From Bordetella genomosp. 8 (lineage in GTDB: Bacteria; Pseudomonadota; Gammaproteobacteria; Burkholderiales; Burkholderiaceae_B): a stretch of 64,000 nt of DNA. Below the pieces are notes generated by a model that saw nothing but the letters and a program-made list of their open reading frames with translations, did no database searches and was not told where the DNA came from. The stretch lies in NCBI RefSeq assembly GCF_002119685.1, contig NZ_CP021108.1:5146001-5210000 (forward strand), written 5' to 3'. Below, piece by piece: positions 8,855 through 17,474 of this stretch; the stretch's first letter is position 1; each line of letters begins with the position of its first letter. The position numbers and the translations under genes are program-made.

Positions 8855-11800
8855 ATGGCTGGTCTACACGTCCATCGAGCTGTCCATGGACCCGAACGCA
8901 AGCGCGGCACCCCTCAAGCAGTCCCATCCTGTCGCATGGCACGCCGGCCGGACTCCCTGGCAGGCACACGCAAATGGGCCATGCCCGGCCACACCTGGAA
9001 AGGCGGCGCTATGCGCGGCGCGGCGGCGCTGGGCCTGCTGCTGAGCCCTTGCTACGATGCCTGCGCGCAGCAGTACGCGGCCGAGTATGGCTGGTCGGAC
9101 CGCGGCATCGAAGTCACCGATGGGGACGCCGGCCGCAAGACCCGCGTGCTCGGTCCGGTCCGGACGCGCCAGGGCATGGAGCATGGCGTCAAGGCCTTGC
9201 AACATGGCTCGGCCGACCTCATCAAGACCACCATTCACACCGTCGGCAACGACGCCAACGGCGTCTACTTCAGCGGCGCCGCGCGGCTGTTCGTCACGGG
9301 CGCCAGCATTGCCACCCGCGGCGATAACGCGCACGGACTGGGCAGCTTCGATGACAGGGGCGACGATGTCCCCGACTGGGCGTATGCCAACGCCGGGACG
9401 GTGCGCATGGACAGCGGCACCATCACGCTTGAAGGCAAGGGATCCCACGGCGTGCATGCGGTCGGCGACACCGGCGTCGTCCACCTGGGATCGGTACTCG
9501 CCCCCGAACCGAGCACAAGCCGGAATGACGGCAGGCCGGCGCCGGCGCGGCAGGCGGCTGCCGGTGTGGACGCCAACGTGGATGCCGGCGCGGACACCGA
9601 TGCCAAGGTGTGGATCCACGGCAAGGGCGAGCAGAACACCGCCATACACGCGGTCGCCAACCGCCGCGTCAGTTTCAATGGCCTGCGCACCATCCTGTAC
9701 GGCCCCTTCAGCACCGGCGTCCTGGCGCGCGGCAACGCCACGGTCACGGGCCGGAACCTGTGGTTGTATGGCGAGAATGCCGACAGCGTCGGGCTGCGCG
9801 CCGTGGGCAGGGTCCCCTGCGCGATCGATGCGCACAGCAGTCGTTGTCCGGGCGCCGACACCACCCTGCATATCGCGCAAGGCTTCGTGCACATGCGCGC
9901 ACCGCGCTCGCCCGCGGTGGAAGTGGACCGCGCGCGCGTCTACCTGCGGGATGTCATCGTGACCACCGGGGCGGATACCCCTTATGCGGTCGGCAACGAA
10001 GCGGGACGTTTCCGCTACACCGGCGAAACCACGCGCGTGATCCTGAGCAGCCAGGGTGCGGCCTTGCGCGCATGGGTGCGGGAACCCGGGGAAAGCGCCG
10101 TCTTCTACCTGACGAAGGCCGACATACGCAGCGGCAACGACACGCTGCTGGAACTCGTGCGCCCCGCCGACGCGCCGGCGCCCCAGCGGCGGCGCGTCCC
10201 GCGCATGCACTATGCGATGCTGAAGCTGGACGACACGCGGGCGCATGGCGCGGTGCGCGGCCTGCCGGACACCCGCGCGAACATACAGCTGGCCAACGGC
10301 TCGGTCTGGCGCGGGCACACCGATGTCGGCGGCCAGGTCTACATCGGCAGCCGCAGCACCTGGGCCATGGACGCGGATTCCATCGTCGATGCGCTGACGA
10401 TGTCTTCCGGCGGCACGCTGCGCTTTGCCGCCTCCCCGGCCGGCAGCGGGCACGGTCCGCGCTTCCAGACCTTGACGATGCGGGACCGCCTGCGCGGCAA
10501 GGGACGTTTCGAGATGAACACGCATCTGGCGCACGGCGCGGCCGACCGGCTCGATGTCATGGGCCGGGCGGCGGGCTCGTACGCGGTGTTGATCACCGAT
10601 CATTCCCGCGACGGCGATCCCGTGGGACCGCGGGCCGTGCCTATCGTCCAGGCCCGTCGCGGCAACGCATCCTTCGTCCTGGAGAACGACGGCCAGGCGG
10701 TGGACGCGCGGGGGCAACGCTATACGCTGGTCAAACGGCGCACCGCGTCCGGCACCGTGTGGGCACTCGAGCGCGAAGCGGACGACGCGCCGGAAGACGG
10801 CGCCGATGCGCGTGGCCCGACAGCCGCGCCGATCGCTGGTGGACAGGACCGGCCAAGGGACCGAAGCGCGGATGCTGGCGATGATGCTGGCCTATCGACG
10901 GCCCGGGACGGCGGCGGCGGCAGCAGCGATGTCCTCGGCGACAACGGCGATGACGTTGGCAACGACGACGATGGCGGCGGCAATGACAGTGATGACGTTG
11001 GCAACGACAGCGATGACGTTGGCAACGACCGCGATGGCGGCGGCAATGCCGCAGGCGATGACGGCACCCGGCAGGCCGGCGACGACAGCGCCATGGCACT
11101 CGGCGCGCCGGATGCCGCCGACGTGCCGCCGCGCGCGATCCAGGCCACCCTGGTGAACAACGGTGCCATCGCATCGTCCAGCGCCTTGTGGATGGCCGCG
11201 CTACGGCCAATCGAAGAACGCGGCCGGGACATGCACGACGGCAGCACCGACGGCAACAGCAACGGCATCGGCATCGGCAACGCCGACGGCGACGGCCGCG
11301 ACATCCGACTCGCGCCTATCGGCCACGGTTTCTGGCTACGCGGCGTGGATACGCGCCAGCATCTGCGGCAATCCGCCGGCGCCTACACGCAATCGCTCTG
11401 GGGCTACACCCTGGGGGCCGACCGCGGCGTAAAGGTCGCGGCGGGAAGGTGGCGCCTGGGCGTCAGCGTCGGCCAACTCGACGCGCATCGCCGCTTCGAT
11501 GGCGGCAAGGGGCGCACATCCACCGTCCTGTTCGGTCTCTACGCGGTACTGCAACTGGATAATGGCGCCTATGCCAGCCTGGCGGCATCGGCGGGTCGTT
11601 TCCGCAACACCGTACAGGCAAGCGGAGCCGACATCGGCGGCACCGTGACGGGCCGGTATCGCCATGCCGGCGGCGGGCTGGCCGTCGCGGCCGGACAGCG
11701 CCTGGACCTGGCGCGAGGCTGGTTCGTCGAACCGGGCGCCGGGCTTGCCTACTTCAAGGCAGGCGGCGCGCGTTATACGCTGAGCGACGGCACTGCCGTG

Positions 11801-12115
11801 CACGACCGCGGCGGCCATACGCTGCAGCCGCGCGCCGGTTTACGCGCGGGCCGCGCCATGGCGCTGGGCAACGGCAACACGGCGACGCCTTACGTCAGGG
11901 TCGGCTGGCTGCGGGATTACGGCAAGCAAGGAACGATACATGCCGACGGTGCGAGCCTGCGCTCGGACCTGTCCGGCAATCGCTTCGAGATCGGCGCGGG
12001 CGCGGAAGCCAGGCTGGGCCAGAGCCACTTCCTGTACGCCGACGTGGAGGCCGCCAAGGGCGGCCACCTGACGCGATCGAGGTCCATCGTGGCGGGCTAC
12101 CAGTACCGCTGGTAG
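8855..12115 (+). CDS. Pertactin-like autotransporter, tandem paralogue 2
   Basis: Second autotransporter, 1,086 residues, on the same strand as the first and clearly homologous to it. The ATG at 8855 is preferred over an in-frame ATG at 8834 because GGAGGAG lies about 8 bases before it. A basic extension of about 50 residues precedes a hydrophobic signal (AAALGLLL) ending CAQ. The passenger follows the same plan as paralogue 1, with PAVEV and AVGNEAG blocks. The linker differs: instead of VPAD repeats it carries Asp/Gly/Asn repeats (DDVGND, about 690-730) and a GIGIGNADG run. The barrel is again exactly 262 residues (from GFWLRGV, about 825) and ends GYQYRW. Likely an outer-membrane adhesin or surface-exposed protein; ligand unknown. 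Confidence 0.92.
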   Translation: MAGLHVHRAVHGPERKRGTPQAVPSCRMARRPDSLAGTRKWAMPGHTWKGGAMRGAAALGLLLSPCYDACAQQYAAEYGWSDRGIEVTDGDAGRKTRVLGPVRTRQGMEHGVKALQHGSADLIKTTIHTVGNDANGVYFSGAARLFVTGASIATRGDNAHGLGSFDDRGDDVPDWAYANAGTVRMDSGTITLEGKGSHGVHAVGDTGVVHLGSVLAPEPSTSRNDGRPAPARQAAAGVDANVDAGADTDAKVWIHGKGEQNTAIHAVANRRVSFNGLRTILYGPFSTGVLARGNATVTGRNLWLYGENADSVGLRAVGRVPCAIDAHSSRCPGADTTLHIAQGFVHMRAPRSPAVEVDRARVYLRDVIVTTGADTPYAVGNEAGRFRYTGETTRVILSSQGAALRAWVREPGESAVFYLTKADIRSGNDTLLELVRPADAPAPQRRRVPRMHYAMLKLDDTRAHGAVRGLPDTRANIQLANGSVWRGHTDVGGQVYIGSRSTWAMDADSIVDALTMSSGGTLRFAASPAGSGHGPRFQTLTMRDRLRGKGRFEMNTHLAHGAADRLDVMGRAAGSYAVLITDHSRDGDPVGPRAVPIVQARRGNASFVLENDGQAVDARGQRYTLVKRRTASGTVWALEREADDAPEDGADARGPTAAPIAGGQDRPRDRSADAGDDAGLSTARDGGGGSSDVLGDNGDDVGNDDDGGGNDSDDVGNDSDDVGNDRDGGGNAAGDDGTRQAGDDSAMALGAPDAADVPPRAIQATLVNNGAIASSSALWMAALRPIEERGRDMHDGSTDGNSNGIGIGNADGDGRDIRLAPIGHGFWLRGVDTRQHLRQSAGAYTQSLWGYTLGADRGVKVAAGRWRLGVSVGQLDAHRRFDGGKGRTSTVLFGLYAVLQLDNGAYASLAASAGRFRNTVQASGADIGGTVTGRYRHAGGGLAVAAGQRLDLARGWFVEPGAGLAYFKAGGARYTLSDGTAVHDRGGHTLQPRAGLRAGRAMALGNGNTATPYVRVGWLRDYGKQGTIHADGASLRSDLSGNRFEIGAGAEARLGQSHFLYADVEAAKGGHLTRSRSIVAGYQYRW
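10915..11060. repeat. Asp/Gly-rich repeats (DDVGND) in autotransporter 2
   Basis: Repeated units of GATGACGTTGGCAACGAC-type sequence encode Asp-Asp-Val-Gly-Asn-Asp and Asp-Gly-Gly-Gly-Asn variants. The segment occupies the place of the Pro-rich linker of paralogue 1. Its strongly acidic character resembles, but does not match exactly, calcium-binding repeat sequences. Confidence 0.65.
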
Positions 12116-12135
12116 CCCGCGCGGGCAGAGCGATC

Positions 12136-12156
12136 GGCCGGCAGCGACTGCCGGCC
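12136..12156. terminator. Hairpin between convergent autotransporter 2 and Bug receptor
   Basis: Perfect 9-bp stem (GGCCGGCAG / CTGCCGGCC) with loop CGA, 20 bases after the autotransporter stop and 41 bases before the end of the convergent receptor gene, so it could serve both. No strong T-run. Flanking GCGATC repeats the wording of the hairpin after paralogue 1. Confidence 0.55.
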
Positions 12157-12197
12157 GCGATCACTGGCGGTGGCCGCTGGCACTCAACCAACCCCGA

Positions 12198-13190
12198 TCA
12201 GTCGGCCGTGATGCCGGCCGACTTGATCACCGTCGCCCACTTGGCGGCTTCGGCGTTCAGGTACTTGCCGAAGTCCTCCGGCGAGCCCGGCTTGGTGGTC
12301 ACGCCCATGCCGGCCAGCACCTTCTGCGCATCCGGGCTGGTCAAGGCCTTGTTGATCTCCGCGTTCAGGCGACTGACGATTTCCGGCGGTGTTCCCTTGG
12401 GCGCCATGAAGCCCCACCACACGCTGGCCTCGAAGTCGGGAAAGCCCGCTTCCGCGGCGGAAGGCACGTTGGGCAGCAGCGCCAGACGGTCCTTGCTGGC
12501 CACCACCAGGCCGCGCAGGCGGCCCGATTGCAGCTGCGACAGCCCCTGTACCGGATCGAGCAGCATGAAGTCCACGCGGCCGGCGGTCAGGTCCACGATG
12601 GCGGGCGCGCCACCCTTGTACGGCACGTGCAGCATATTGGTCTTGGTCACGTACTTCAGCAGCTCCGAACCCAGGTGGGCCGAACTGCCCGGGCCGGCCG
12701 AGGCATAGCTGATCTTGCCCGGATCGGCCTTGGCCGCGTCCACGATGTCCTTCAGCGACTTGGCGGGGGAACCCGCCGGCACCATCATGATCAGCGGCGA
12801 CGATCCCACGTAGGCAATGGGCGTCAGCGATTGCAGTTCGGAGAAGGGCCGCTTGGGATACAGCGCGACGTTGGTGGCCAGGCCGTTGGCGCCCAGCAGG
12901 ATGGTGTAGCCGTCGGCCGGCGCCTTGGCGGCGGCCTCGTTGCCCACGCTGCCATTGGCGCCGGAGCGGTTTTCCACCACGATGGACTGGTTCATCTGCT
13001 GGCCGATGTGCTGCGCCACCAGGCGGCCCAGGATGTCCACCGCGCCGCCGGGCGGGAACGGCACCACCATCCGGATCGGCTTGTCGGGGTAGTTGGCCTG
13101 GGCCTGCGCGGCGCCCATGGGGACGACGGCGGCGACAGCCAGGGATAATGCCGCCAGCCAGGCCGGCGCGCGGAAACGTGCTGATGTCAT
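12198..13190 (-). CDS. Bug/TctC-family periplasmic solute receptor
   Basis: Secreted solute receptor of 330 residues, typical length for the family. A signal peptide ends around AQAQA (about residue 32). The mature start NYPDKPIRMVVPFPPGG and the VVENRSGANGSVG block are family hallmarks, as are HVPYKGG and LPNVPSAAEAGFP. Family members bind small, mostly carboxylated solutes such as carboxylic acids, amino acids or nicotinate. No TctA/TctB permease lies nearby, so it may feed a distant permease or act in sensing. It lies 64 bases downstream of an amidohydrolase gene on the same strand and is probably co-transcribed with it. Confidence 0.95.
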   Translation of the reverse strand: MTSARFRAPAWLAALSLAVAAVVPMGAAQAQANYPDKPIRMVVPFPPGGAVDILGRLVAQHIGQQMNQSIVVENRSGANGSVGNEAAAKAPADGYTILLGANGLATNVALYPKRPFSELQSLTPIAYVGSSPLIMMVPAGSPAKSLKDIVDAAKADPGKISYASAGPGSSAHLGSELLKYVTKTNMLHVPYKGGAPAIVDLTAGRVDFMLLDPVQGLSQLQSGRLRGLVVASKDRLALLPNVPSAAEAGFPDFEASVWWGFMAPKGTPPEIVSRLNAEINKALTSPDAQKVLAGMGVTTKPGSPEDFGKYLNAEAAKWATVIKSAGITAD

Positions 13191-13254
13191 GTCTTCTCTC
13201 TTTGTTGGTCTGTAAGTCTGGTACGAAAAAAAAGGGGCCTGCGCCCCCGTGGCA

Positions 13255-14139
13255 TCATGCCTCGCCGGCGGAACCCGGTTCCGGCCAGCGCAGGATGTGC
13301 GCGGCCGCCTTGCCCATGACCCATGCGCGGCTGTCGTCGTCGAGGAAATCCAGGGCGATGCGGAAATGGTCCACGCATTCCTGGTACGTGCACGGCAGGC
13401 GGGTGTAGTCGGAACCCCACATCGTGCGCCGCGGGCCGAAGGCCTCGAAAATGCGCTTCAGGTAGGGATACAGATTGGCGAAGGGATAAGGCTCATTGCT
13501 GTAGCACGGCGCGGCCGAGGCCTTCACCGATACGTTGGGAAAGCGGGCCAGCGCCAGCAGGTCGTCCAGGTCGGCGAAGGCGGCGGCGTCGCGCAGGTTG
13601 CTGCGCCGGGCCATGTGGTCCAGTACCATGCGCAGGCCCGGATAGCGCTGGGCCAGGTAAGGGATTTTGTCGACGTGGCCGGGCACGAAAAGCATCAGCG
13701 GAATATCCAGGCGTTCGCATGCCGCCCAGAACCAGTCCATGCCGCCCGGCTCCAGCCAGCCGCTCCACTTGGGCTTGTGGAAGGTCATGCGGATGCCCAG
13801 CATATTGGGCTGGTCCAGCCAATCCGCCAGGCGTTCGCGCGCGTCGGGCGCTTCGGGGTTGAAGCGGCCCATGATGGCCAGGCGCTCCGGGTAGCGCGCG
13901 GCGGCTTCCAGCGCGGTGTCGTTGCTGTCGCCGACCGGCGACGGCGGCACGATGATGGCGCGCTGCACGCCCGCCGCGTCCATCGTCGCCAGGAATTCTT
14001 CAGCGCCCAACGGTGCTTCGCGATGCGGCCGCGCACCCTCGACGGCCACGAAGACCTTGCGTTCGACTTCTTCCGCCGGCCATGGGCGATCGGGCCGGTG
14101 GGCTTCCCACAGATGCACCTGGGTGTCGGTAATCAGCAC
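13255..14139 (-). CDS. Amidohydrolase-2 family (lactonase-like) hydrolase
   Basis: TIM-barrel hydrolase of 294 residues in the amidohydrolase-2 group, which includes 2-pyrone-4,6-dicarboxylate hydrolase, 4-sulfomuconolactonase and sugar lactonases. Strand 1 reads DTQVHLW: the usual His-x-His is Gln7-x-His9, a variant found in lactonase-type members that need no or one metal. Other likely active-site residues are H155 (PGHVDK), D174-H175 (VLDHMAR) and D244 (WGSDYTR). It precedes the Bug gene on the same strand, and a candidate LysR site (14242-14262) lies upstream, so receptor and enzyme probably handle the same cyclic ester or lactone acid. Exact substrate cannot be told. Confidence 0.9.
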   Translation of the reverse strand: MLITDTQVHLWEAHRPDRPWPAEEVERKVFVAVEGARPHREAPLGAEEFLATMDAAGVQRAIIVPPSPVGDSNDTALEAAARYPERLAIMGRFNPEAPDARERLADWLDQPNMLGIRMTFHKPKWSGWLEPGGMDWFWAACERLDIPLMLFVPGHVDKIPYLAQRYPGLRMVLDHMARRSNLRDAAAFADLDDLLALARFPNVSVKASAAPCYSNEPYPFANLYPYLKRIFEAFGPRRTMWGSDYTRLPCTYQECVDHFRIALDFLDDDSRAWVMGKAAAHILRWPEPGSAGEA

Positions 14140-14241
14140 GCTATCTCCTGCTGGCGCCGGTAGGCCGGCGTCTATTGAATGTATGGAAGCGTGACTATAG
14201 GAGCGATGCGCGGAGAACGGAACGGCATTTCCGGTCTAGCT

Positions 14242-14262
14242 GCTATTACAGGAATGAATAGC
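14242..14262. promoter_or_regulatory. Candidate LysR box GCTATT-N9-AATAGC
   Basis: Perfect 6-bp arms with a 9-base spacer, containing the T-N11-A core of LysR sites, about 105 bases upstream of the amidohydrolase start and just beyond the end of the LysR gene. Its position suits activation of the amidohydrolase-Bug pair. Confidence 0.45.
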
Positions 14263-14306
14263 TGGCTCCCGGCGCCGCGCGGGAGATGCGGCGCAAGGCC
14301 GGCGCG

Positions 14307-15242
14307 CTATCGCTGGCGGGGACCGCCTGCGCGCCGTGCCGCTTGCGCCAGCGCTTGCGGCACGAAGCTCGCGATCAGCGCGGCCGTCTCGCGGCCCAGC
14401 ACGGTATCGGGACGTTCCGCGGACGTGGCCAGCGCCAGCGTGCTGGTGATGCGTGGCGACACGATGCGGCGGGCCGTAAGCTTGGCGGCGTCGGCGGCGA
14501 TCAGCAGCGCGTTCTGCGTGACGATGGCATGGCCGTAGCCCTGCGTCACCAGGTCCACGATCGCACCGACCGCATCGATTTCCAGCGCGATGGAGATCTT
14601 GCGGCCCAGGCTGGCCAGGCGCGTTTCGACCAGCATGCGCAGGGGATGCGGGCGGCTGGGGATGATCAGCGGAACTTCCGACAATTCCTTCACGGCAATG
14701 GTGGCGCCCTGCGCGACGCGCCCCTTGCCGCGCCGCTCGATCAGGAACAGCGGGTCTTCGCTGAGCGGCAGGAATTCCAGTCCCGGCGATGGCATGGGAT
14801 CGTGCAACACCGCGACATCGATGCGGCCGGACAACAGCCATTCGTGCAGATGCACGGTCAGGCCTTCCGTGATGCTCAGCGTGGCGCGCGGAAAGGCGCG
14901 GCGGAACTCGCCGACGAAGGGCGCGGTCAAGAGGCGGCCGATGGAGTGCGGCACGCCGACCACGACGCGGCCCACCGGCGAGCCGCGCGCGTCCTCGACT
15001 TCCTGGCGGGCCCGATCGAACTGCAGCAATATCCCGCGTCCATGCGCCAGCAGCCGCTTGCCGGCTTCGGTGGGCGTGACGCCCCGCCCGTTGCGATAGA
15101 GCAGCGTCTGGCGCAGTTCGATTTCCAGCCGCCGCACCTGCCGGCTGAGCGCCGGCTGCGCCACGTCCAGGATCGCCGCCGCCTTGGTGAAGCTGCCCAG
15201 CTCGGCGACGTGGACGAAGTATTCGAGTTGTCGCAGGTCCAT
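14307..15242 (-). CDS. LysR-family transcriptional regulator
   Basis: Regulator of 311 residues. The winged helix-turn-helix lies at residues 1-60 (MDLRQLEYFVHVAELGSFTK, then AQPALSRQVRRLE) and the effector-binding domain at about 90-295. The start at 15242 is chosen because LysR proteins begin directly with this helix; an upstream in-frame start would add 35 unrelated residues. It lies upstream of and on the same strand as the amidohydrolase-Bug pair, which it probably controls in response to a pathway intermediate. Confidence 0.93.
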   Translation of the reverse strand: MDLRQLEYFVHVAELGSFTKAAAILDVAQPALSRQVRRLEIELRQTLLYRNGRGVTPTEAGKRLLAHGRGILLQFDRARQEVEDARGSPVGRVVVGVPHSIGRLLTAPFVGEFRRAFPRATLSITEGLTVHLHEWLLSGRIDVAVLHDPMPSPGLEFLPLSEDPLFLIERRGKGRVAQGATIAVKELSEVPLIIPSRPHPLRMLVETRLASLGRKISIALEIDAVGAIVDLVTQGYGHAIVTQNALLIAADAAKLTARRIVSPRITSTLALATSAERPDTVLGRETAALIASFVPQALAQAARRAGGPRQR

Positions 15243-15376
15243 GTAGTCCCCACTGGCGGAAGGCGGTTGCCGTCCGGCGGGTAGGCCGCCGTCCAGGATG
15301 GGGAGGCGCGAAGAAAGCGACCTTACCATGGGAGCCCGCCGGACCATGGCGCGCCCAGGCCATGGAGCCGCCGCCC

Positions 15377-15393
15377 CGCCCGCGACGCGGGCG
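15377..15393. terminator. Short GC hairpin downstream of Bug gene
   Basis: CGCCCGC-GAC-GCGGGCG, a perfect 7-bp stem in the gap between the Bug gene end (15452) and the next LysR start. No T-run follows, so termination is only a possibility. Confidence 0.3.
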
Positions 15394-15427
15394 AGCGAGC
15401 GAGCGGGCGGTTAACGGTAACCAGCAG

Positions 15428-15448
15428 GCGGTACGCGGTACGCGGTAC
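15428..15448. repeat. Three tandem copies of GCGGTAC
   Basis: A 7-base unit is repeated exactly three times immediately after the stop codon of the Bug gene. It lies between genes and has no obvious role. Confidence 0.6.
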
Positions 15449-15451
15449 GCG

Positions 15452-16453
15452 TCAGTCCAGCTGCAGATGCGCTTCGTCCACGACCTTCTTCCACTTGTCG
15501 ATTTCCGCGCGGCGGAAGGTGTCCAGTTCCGCGGGGGTGGACGCGACGATTTCCGCGCCCATATCGGTCAGTTGCTTCGAGACCTGCGGGTCCTTGAGTA
15601 CCTGGGCCAGGGCCTTGGAGACCTGCTCGACGATGGCGGGCGGCGTGCCGGCGGGGGCGAACACGCCGTTCCATTCGTAGGAAGCGTAGCCGGGCACGCC
15701 GGATTCCGCGATGGTGGGCAGGTCCGGCGCGGACGCCGACCGCTGCGTGCCGCCGGACGCGACCGCGCGCAGCTTGCCGCTGCGCACGTGCGCCCACGAC
15801 GATCCCATGCTGGCGAACATCACCGGCACCTGGCCAGACATGACGTCGACCATGGCGGGACCGCCGCCCTTGTAGGCGACGTGCTGCATATGGGTGTGAG
15901 CCAGGAAGTTGAACAGTTCGCCCGCCAAATGTTGCGCCGATCCAGGCCCCGACGATGCGTAGTACACGAACGGGCCATCCTTGGGCTGCGCCAGCTTGAT
16001 CAGCTCGCCCACCGTCTTGACGGGATACGACGGCGTCACCACCAGGATGTTCGGCACGCGCAGCAAGAGCGAGACGGGCGCGAAATCGCGCAAGGTATCG
16101 AAGGTCATCTTGCTATGCAGCGCGGGATTCTGGCCGTGGTTGGACGCGTCCATCATCAGCGTGTACCCATCCGGCGCGGCCTTGGCGACATACGCGCCGC
16201 CTATCATGCCGCCGGCGCCGCCCTTGTTCTCGATGACGACGGGCTGGCCGAGTTCGGCCGACAGGCGCGGGCCGATCAGGCGCGCGACCAGGTCCACCGT
16301 GCCGCCGGGCGGATAGGTGACGACCAGGGTGACGGGCCGTTCGGGATAGGCCGCCGCGGCGCCCGCCGTCATCGTGGCCAGCGCGAGCGTGGCCAGCGGG
16401 GCCAGCAGCGCGCGCACGCGGCGCGCCGCAATGTGCCTGCAATCGATATGCAT
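15452..16453 (-). CDS. Bug/TctC-family periplasmic solute receptor
   Basis: Receptor of 333 residues. The signal peptide runs to about residue 35 (TAGAAAA), then AYPERPVTLVVTYPPGG opens the mature domain. The VVIENKGGAGG block, the ASSGPGSAQHLAGE block and HVAYKGGGPAMVD are typical of the family. It lies 65 bases after an amidohydrolase on the same strand, repeating the arrangement at 12.2-14.1 kb. No membrane partner is encoded nearby. Ligand unknown, probably a carboxylated metabolite or the substrate of the linked hydrolase. Confidence 0.95.
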   Translation of the reverse strand: MHIDCRHIAARRVRALLAPLATLALATMTAGAAAAYPERPVTLVVTYPPGGTVDLVARLIGPRLSAELGQPVVIENKGGAGGMIGGAYVAKAAPDGYTLMMDASNHGQNPALHSKMTFDTLRDFAPVSLLLRVPNILVVTPSYPVKTVGELIKLAQPKDGPFVYYASSGPGSAQHLAGELFNFLAHTHMQHVAYKGGGPAMVDVMSGQVPVMFASMGSSWAHVRSGKLRAVASGGTQRSASAPDLPTIAESGVPGYASYEWNGVFAPAGTPPAIVEQVSKALAQVLKDPQVSKQLTDMGAEIVASTPAELDTFRRAEIDKWKKVVDEAHLQLD

Positions 16454-16518
16454 GGATGTCTCCTTGGTTTTGCTTGGTTTGGATGTGGAACAAGTAAGCC
16501 GGATATCGCCGAAGGGCG

Positions 16519-17382
16519 CTACCCGTCGATCCTGAACAGGCGCCGCGCGGTCTCCCCCAGGATGAGGCGGCGGGTTTCGTTATCGGCGACCCAACGGTGC
16601 AGCCACTCGTACGCGGCGCCATAGGCCATGTAGCCATGTTCGGTATGCGGCCAGTCGCTGCCCCACAGCAGGCGTTCCGGCGTGTAGGCGTCCAGCAGCA
16701 GCCGCGTGGCTTCGGCGCCGGCCGTGGCGGCCTGCTCATGCGGCCAGTTGCGGTAGGCGCCCGAAAGCTTCACCCATACCCGGCCGCTGCCGGCCTGGCG
16801 CAGCAGGTATCCGAAGCCGGGATCCGCCACGCCCAGCGCGGGGTCCGGCCTGCCGAAATGATCGACCACCACGTCGCAGCCGGCGTCCAGCAACGGCGGC
16901 ACCACGGTGGGCAGGCGCGCCGCGGGCAGATGCACTTCCACATGCCAGCCCAGGCGGGCGACGCGCGGCAGCAGGTTCCGCCAGGGTGGCGCGTCCAGCG
17001 GCGGCACGTCCTTGCCCACCAGGTTCAGGCGCATCCCCACGACGCCGTCATCCGCCATCCTGGCCAGGTCGTCGTCGGTGCAGGCGGGGTCGATCACCAC
17101 GACGCCACGCAGCCGTCCGCGGCAGGCACGCAGCGCATTCCGCAGGTACCCGTTGTCGGTGCCCAGGAAGCTGGGCTGCACCAGCACGCCATGCGTCAAT
17201 CCATGCGCATCCAGCTGCGCCAGATAATCGGCCAGCGTGGCGTCGTGGCCGGGCGAGTAGCGGCGGCCCTCGGCCAGCGCCAGCCCTTGCTCGAACACAT
17301 GCGCATGCGTGTCTATCGCTGCCACCCGCGCCGACGTCGCGGGCCCGCTGCCGATGGCGGGAGATGGGGCGGATACGGCCAT
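16519..17382 (-). CDS. Amidohydrolase-2 family hydrolase
   Basis: TIM-barrel hydrolase of 287 residues, same family as the gene at 13.3 kb but with the intact metal motif H26-x-H28 (DTHAHVF). Later family motifs are VVDHFGRPD and the C-terminal LLWGSDWPHTE with the catalytic Asp. The wording resembles 2-pyrone-4,6-dicarboxylate lactonase and related dicarboxylic-lactone hydrolases. The start at 17382 is chosen because GGAG lies about 10 bases upstream. It precedes a Bug gene and is divergent from a LysR gene across a 92-base gap, a standard regulator-target layout. Confidence 0.9.
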   Translation of the reverse strand: MAVSAPSPAIGSGPATSARVAAIDTHAHVFEQGLALAEGRRYSPGHDATLADYLAQLDAHGLTHGVLVQPSFLGTDNGYLRNALRACRGRLRGVVVIDPACTDDDLARMADDGVVGMRLNLVGKDVPPLDAPPWRNLLPRVARLGWHVEVHLPAARLPTVVPPLLDAGCDVVVDHFGRPDPALGVADPGFGYLLRQAGSGRVWVKLSGAYRNWPHEQAATAGAEATRLLLDAYTPERLLWGSDWPHTEHGYMAYGAAYEWLHRWVADNETRRLILGETARRLFRIDG

Positions 17383-17429
17383 GCAATGCTCCGAGGGTGG
17401 CGATGCGGCGCATTCTAGGCAAGCCATGT

Positions 17430-17441
17430 ATAGTTTTCTAT
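17430..17441. promoter_or_regulatory. Candidate operator ATAG-TTTT-CTAT in divergent promoter
   Basis: Small inverted repeat in the AT-rich 92-base gap between the divergent amidohydrolase and LysR genes. The position is right for a shared LysR-controlled promoter; the arms are only 4 bases, so the call is weak. Confidence 0.3.
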
Positions 17442-17474
17442 GTTCCGAACGTCGATTTTATATATCGTCACGAT

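Noticed and set aside
8864..10717. 617-codon minus-strand open frame opposite autotransporter 2
   Set aside because: High-GC antisense artefact without motifs or a ribosome site.
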